This document shows, piece after piece, positions 60,632 to 64,000 of a stretch of 64,000 bases of DNA (positions are counted from its first letter, which is position 1; every line of letters begins with the position of its first letter). Under the pieces are notes generated by a model. That model did no database searches and had not been told where the DNA came from. It saw nothing but the letters and a program-made list of their open reading frames with translations. The translations under genes and the position numbers were made by a program. The stretch is from JAWLHU01 sp049324875 (lineage in GTDB: Bacteria; Bacillota; Sulfobacillia; Symbiobacteriales; Symbiobacteriaceae). The DNA is taken from the NCBI GenBank assembly GCA_049324875.1, contig JBMONC010000045.1:1-64000 (forward strand). Direction: 5' to 3'.

Positions 60632-62428
60632 GTGACGATGCGCCTGATGCGTGCTGAGGTACCTGTGGAACAGACCTGGAACCTGGAGGACCTCTTCCCG
60701 ACTCACGACGCCTGGGCAGCCGAGGGGAAGGCGCTGGAGGGGGAGATGGCCCGCATCACCCCGTTCAAGGGGCGGCTCCACGAAGGGGCAGCCACCCTGC
60801 TGGAGTGCCTCACCACCACCGAGTCGATCTATGCACGGGGGTACCGCTGGTTTGCCTATGCCTTTCTGCGGGGGGCGGAGGATGGCGCCAACCCGGAGAA
60901 CCAGGCGGCCGTCGCCCAGGCCTATGCCTTCTTCGCCCAGTACGAGGCGGCGACCGCCTTCATCCGCTCCGAACTGCTGGCCCTTCCCGACGGGACCCTG
61001 GAGGGCTGGATGGGCGCCCACCCGGATCTTGCGGTCTACCGTCCCTACCTGCAGCGGATGCTGATCCTCAAACCGCATATCCTCCACCCGGAGACGGAGG
61101 AGGCGCTGGCCGCCCTGGGTGAGGTGACCGAGGCGCCCATGATGATCTACGAGCGGGCCAAATCCGCAGACGTCAGCTTCGAGCCCATCCGGGTCGACGG
61201 GAAGGAACTGCCCGTCTCCCTCGCCCTCTACGAGGATGAGCTGGAGCTTTCGGAGAGCACCGAGGTCCGCCGGGCCGCCTACGCCTCCTTCGTCAAGGGG
61301 CTGAAGGCCTACCAGAACACCCTGGCCGCCACCTTCGCCACCGAGGTGAAGAAGAACGTGGTGCTGGCCCGGCTCCGCCGGTACCCCTCGGCCACCGAGA
61401 TGCTGCTGGCGCCCCACCAGATCGACCGGAGCGTCTACACCAACCTGCTGGATGTGATCCAGGCGGAGCTGGCGCCGCACATGCGCCGGTACGCACGGCT
61501 GCGCAAGCGGGTGCTGGGGCTCGACAAGCTGCTTTACTGCGACATCGAGGCGCCCCTGGACCCCTCCTTCAAGCCGGAGATCAGCTACGAGCGTGCGGCG
61601 AAACTGGTGCTGGAGTCGCTTCAGGTGATGGGGCCGGAGTACCGGGAGATCATGGAGAGCGCCATCCACCACCGCTGGGTCGACTGGTGTGACAACGTGG
61701 GCAAGCAGTCCGGCGCCTTCTGCGCCTCCCCCTATGGGGCCCACTCCTACATCCTCATGACCTGGACGGGGCATATGCGGGGCGCCTTCACCCTCGCCCA
61801 CGAGCTGGGCCACGCCGGCCACTTCGAGCTGGCCAACCGGTACCAGCGCTTCTTCAACGTGGAGCCGGGCTCCTTCTTCGTGGAGGCTCCCTCCACCATG
61901 AACGAACTGCTCCTGGCGGAGCACATCCTCGCCCAGTCCAGCGAGGTCCGGATGCGCCGCTGGGTGATCATGCAGCTGCTGATGACCTACCACCACAACT
62001 TCGTCCGCCACCTGCTGGAGGCGGAGCTGCAGCGGCGGATCTACGCCCTGGCCGAGCAGGGGACGCCGGTCACGGCGGTCACCCTGAGCGAGACCAAGGG
62101 AGCGATCCTGGAGCAGTTCTGGGGCGGCGAGGTGGAGATCGACGAGGGCGCCCGCCTCACCTGGATCCGTCAGCCCCACTACTACATGGGGCTCTACCCC
62201 TACACCTACTCGGCGGGGCTGACCGCCTCCACCGCCGCCGCCCAGCTCTTCAAGGAGGAGGGGCAGCCGGCGGTGGAGCGGTGGCTCCAGGCGCTCAAGG
62301 CCGGCGGCACCCTGAAGCCGATGGAGCTGATGGCCCTGGTCGGGGTGGATATGTCCCGGCCGGAGCCGATCCGCAAGGCGGTGGCCTATGTGGGCTCCCT
62401 GATCGACGAGCTGGAGCGCACTTTCTAG
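60632..62428 (+). CDS. pepF: Oligoendopeptidase F (M3 metallopeptidase)
   Basis: A 598-aa cytoplasmic M3B metallopeptidase of normal length. The zinc site is FTLAHELGHAGHF (about residues 386-398), preceded by an N-terminal helical domain starting VEQTWNLEDLFPTHDAW. It cleaves short peptides, probably from intracellular turnover or peptide uptake. The GTG at 60632 follows GGGGGG; an ATG two codons later is possible. Confidence 0.9.
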   Translation: MTMRLMRAEVPVEQTWNLEDLFPTHDAWAAEGKALEGEMARITPFKGRLHEGAATLLECLTTTESIYARGYRWFAYAFLRGAEDGANPENQAAVAQAYAFFAQYEAATAFIRSELLALPDGTLEGWMGAHPDLAVYRPYLQRMLILKPHILHPETEEALAALGEVTEAPMMIYERAKSADVSFEPIRVDGKELPVSLALYEDELELSESTEVRRAAYASFVKGLKAYQNTLAATFATEVKKNVVLARLRRYPSATEMLLAPHQIDRSVYTNLLDVIQAELAPHMRRYARLRKRVLGLDKLLYCDIEAPLDPSFKPEISYERAAKLVLESLQVMGPEYREIMESAIHHRWVDWCDNVGKQSGAFCASPYGAHSYILMTWTGHMRGAFTLAHELGHAGHFELANRYQRFFNVEPGSFFVEAPSTMNELLLAEHILAQSSEVRMRRWVIMQLLMTYHHNFVRHLLEAELQRRIYALAEQGTPVTAVTLSETKGAILEQFWGGEVEIDEGARLTWIRQPHYYMGLYPYTYSAGLTASTAAAQLFKEEGQPAVERWLQALKAGGTLKPMELMALVGVDMSRPEPIRKAVAYVGSLIDELERTF

Positions 62429-62436
62429 CAGACAGC

Positions 62437-62470
62437 AGAGCGGCGGCCCGCCTGGCGGGACCGCCGCTCT
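62437..62470. terminator. Bidirectional terminator
   Basis: AGAGCGGCGG pairs with CCGCCGCTCT, with an inner CCCGCC/GGCGGG stem, between convergent genes. Confidence 0.75.
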
Positions 62471-62472
62471 TC

Positions 62473-63237
62473 TCATGCCAGCTCTGCCGGTTTGAGGACC
62501 GCCACCACCCCGAGGGTGACAAAGGTGCCGAAGAAGGCCCAGAGCGGGCTGGCCAGCCAGAGGGTCCGCAGGCCCAGACTGGAGAGCAGGAAGGAGAGCA
62601 CCACCGAGATCAGCACCGAAACCAGCGCCACCACGAACAGAGGGCCCAACTCGGCCAGCAGCCGTGCGGGGGCCCGGGAGATCGCCTCTCCCACGCTCAG
62701 ATCCTCTGCCACGATCAGGAAGGGCACCAGGTAGAAGAGGATGACGGCGACCAACCCGACAAGCAGCAGCAGGACGGCCGCCTGACCCAGCCCCATGCCG
62801 ATCACCACCGCCAGGGTGATGGCGGCCACCGTGAGCAGGGTCCAGGCCAGCAGGCGGCTGCCGAAGCGGTTGACCCCCTCCGCGAACCGGTCCCAGGTGG
62901 GGGAGAGGCCATCCAGGGCGCCCACCAGCAGGTGGAGGAAGCCGGCGGTGATGAAGGAGCCGGCCAGCGCCATCAACAGTCCCACCAGCAGGGCCGGCAG
63001 CGGCAGGTGGCCCCCGGGCACCAGGTTGACGCCGGTGCCCAGCAGTTCCGACCCCGAGGGGAGCGTTTGCGGCAGGAGGAACTTGACGGTGACGGTCCGG
63101 CCCTCACCTGGTGCCGGGACGGATTTGAAGAGCATCATCAGCGCAGTGACCAGGGCCTCCCAGGCGATGGGGACCAGCACCAGGGCCGGGAACCGGGTGA
63201 GCGCCGCCCAGGCGCGGCTAAGTGGGGAATCGAGCAT
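62473..63237 (-). CDS. Membrane protein with six spans, 254 aa
   Basis: A polytopic membrane protein with a short N-terminus, a hydrophilic loop at about 45-75 and hydrophobic segments such as LLVGLLMALAGSFITAGFLHLLVG, LLAWTLLTVAAITLAVVIGMG and VVALVSVLISVVLSFLLSSLG. The pattern resembles the DUF975 or stage-specific glycerophosphoryl-type membrane domain proteins, but no specific family can be claimed. The ATG at 63237 is chosen because GGAGGTG is nine bases upstream. Confidence 0.65.
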   Translation of the reverse strand: MLDSPLSRAWAALTRFPALVLVPIAWEALVTALMMLFKSVPAPGEGRTVTVKFLLPQTLPSGSELLGTGVNLVPGGHLPLPALLVGLLMALAGSFITAGFLHLLVGALDGLSPTWDRFAEGVNRFGSRLLAWTLLTVAAITLAVVIGMGLGQAAVLLLLVGLVAVILFYLVPFLIVAEDLSVGEAISRAPARLLAELGPLFVVALVSVLISVVLSFLLSSLGLRTLWLASPLWAFFGTFVTLGVVAVLKPAELA

Positions 63238-63286
63238 GGTTGACTGCACCTCCTCCTGCTAAGACGCTTCAAGAGGAGGCAAAGGT

Positions 63287-64000
63287 TCAGGTGGCCAGCT
63301 TGAGCCGCCGGGCAGCTGCTCGGGCGCCGATCCGGGCCCGGGGCGGGAGCCGTTCGGCCACCGCCTCCAGCCAGCCGGCCGCCTCCGCCCCGCCCACCCG
63401 CTCCAGCGCCCGGATGATCGAGAGCAGGGCGCCCTCTTCGGGCCGGCCCGTCGCCAGCCAGCCCTCCATCGCCTGCCGCAGCAGGCCGGCCCCCTGCGGG
63501 TACTGGGTCAGCCCCTGGGCCGCCGCCTCCCAGAGCCTGGGGTCCGCCGGCCCGCCGGGGCCGAGGTACTCCTGCAGCACGGGCAGGATCGCCTCGTCCC
63601 GGCTCCTGGCCAGTGCCCGGAGCAGGCTGTCGGGGCAGCGGGGCTCCGTGCGGAGCGCCTCCAGAATCAGCGGGTTGGCGCTGGTCCGGCCGGGGGCGGC
63701 CATCTCCTCCAGCGCCCGGTTGAGCGGCGCGTTGTGGACCGGCGCCGGGTTGCGCAGGCGAACCTCGGCCAGCCGGAGCATCTCCGCCTCCCCGGCCAGG
63801 TTGGCAAAGAGCATCGGCAGGGAGGCCCACCAGGGACCCGGCCGGCGCTCCAGCAGCTGGGGCAGAGCGGCGAAGGCGCCATCCACCGCCCGGGCCCGCA
63901 GGGCGGTGGACTCGCCCAGATCGATCAGGCTGAGGGAGCGGAAGGCCTCCGCCACCACGGCCTGATCCGGGTCGGTCAGCGCCCGGAGCAGCGCCTCCAC
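63287..64000 (-). CDS. HEAT/ARM-like repeat protein, partial (5' end outside window)
   Basis: At least 237 residues of antiparallel helices (ALLRALTDPDQAVVAEAFRSLSLIDLG, LLRALARSRDEAILPVLQEYLG, WEAAAQGLTQYPQG, GALLSIIRALERVGGAEAAGWLEAVAERL), typical of HEAT-type scaffolds. The reading frame is still open at the window edge, so the start is missing. It ends about 50 bp upstream of the membrane protein gene, so the two may be one operon. The function is unknown. Confidence 0.7.
   Translation of the reverse strand: MEALLRALTDPDQAVVAEAFRSLSLIDLGESTALRARAVDGAFAALPQLLERRPGPWWASLPMLFANLAGEAEMLRLAEVRLRNPAPVHNAPLNRALEEMAAPGRTSANPLILEALRTEPRCPDSLLRALARSRDEAILPVLQEYLGPGGPADPRLWEAAAQGLTQYPQGAGLLRQAMEGWLATGRPEEGALLSIIRALERVGGAEAAGWLEAVAERLPPRARIGARAAARRLKLAT

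Overview
The window looks like chromosome of a high-GC, endospore-forming Firmicute. The gene content and codon use fit Symbiobacterium or a close relative; the genus is an inference, the spore-former assignment is well supported. Evidence: very high GC, strong AAGGAGG-type ribosome sites, frequent GTG and TTG starts, a gerA-gerB-gerC spore germinant-receptor operon, a YhcN/YlaJ-type spore lipoprotein, a SpoIIE-like PP2C phosphatase, and a secD-secF ... recJ-apt-rel block.

The most interesting region is 3.3-13.6 kb. One secreted subtilisin-family (S8) protease gene on the minus strand is cut into three pieces by two different large-serine-recombinase elements. Piece 1 (13635-13103) holds the signal peptide, propeptide and catalytic Asp. 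Piece 2 (9385-9308) is only 78 bases. Piece 3 (5288-3347) holds the catalytic His and Ser, the PA domain and the C-terminus. Element A (4,019 bp) lies between pieces 2 and 3 and element B (3,717 bp) between pieces 1 and 2. Removing both exactly at short direct repeats (CCGA for A, TGCC for B) restores one open frame of 851 codons (850 aa) with textbook junctions, VAVVDTG|IDYTHPD and YDFVG|DDFDG. In each element the ends rejoin into an imperfect inverted repeat of about 47-50 bp centred on the dinucleotide CC, as expected for a serine-integrase attP. Each element carries its recombinase, a 52-54 aa small protein, a larger protein of its own (S-layer-homology protein in A, unknown 422-aa protein in B) and a small membrane protein. 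The arrangement resembles the excisable elements that interrupt sporulation genes in other spore-formers, but here there are two in one gene, 78 bp apart.

Other regions: 0-3.3 kb, a MATE-like transporter, a DUF5995 protein and small hypotheticals. 13.7-16.7 kb, two GNAT acetyltransferases and a cluster of three related low-complexity repeat proteins. 16.8-21.1 kb, a methylmalonyl-CoA mutase operon (large subunit, B12 subunit, MeaB GTPase, acyl-CoA dehydrogenase) preceded by a perfect palindrome. 21.2-29.2 kb, a TolB-like lipoprotein, GNAT, LysR, GDPD, TPR protein, tatA, a copper-amine-oxidase-N-like secreted protein and a YitT protein. 29.2-29.6 and 48.7-49.0 kb, two copies of an AT-rich palindromic repeat. 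29.6-37.5 kb, MreB-like, XRE regulator, the ger operon and spore lipoproteins. 37.6-42.8 kb, a sugar operon (PHP hydrolase, GH4, ChbG/YdjC deacetylase, PTS IICBA) resembling chitobiose use. 43.2-48.1 kb, PP2C, P-loop protein, signal peptidase I, HD protein, secD and secF. 48.2-64 kb, AhpD-like, MFS, Nudix, an AAA+/VWA chelatase-like pair, recJ, apt, rel, PepF and two membrane or HEAT-like proteins, the last running off the window.

No rRNA, tRNA or CRISPR array was seen.
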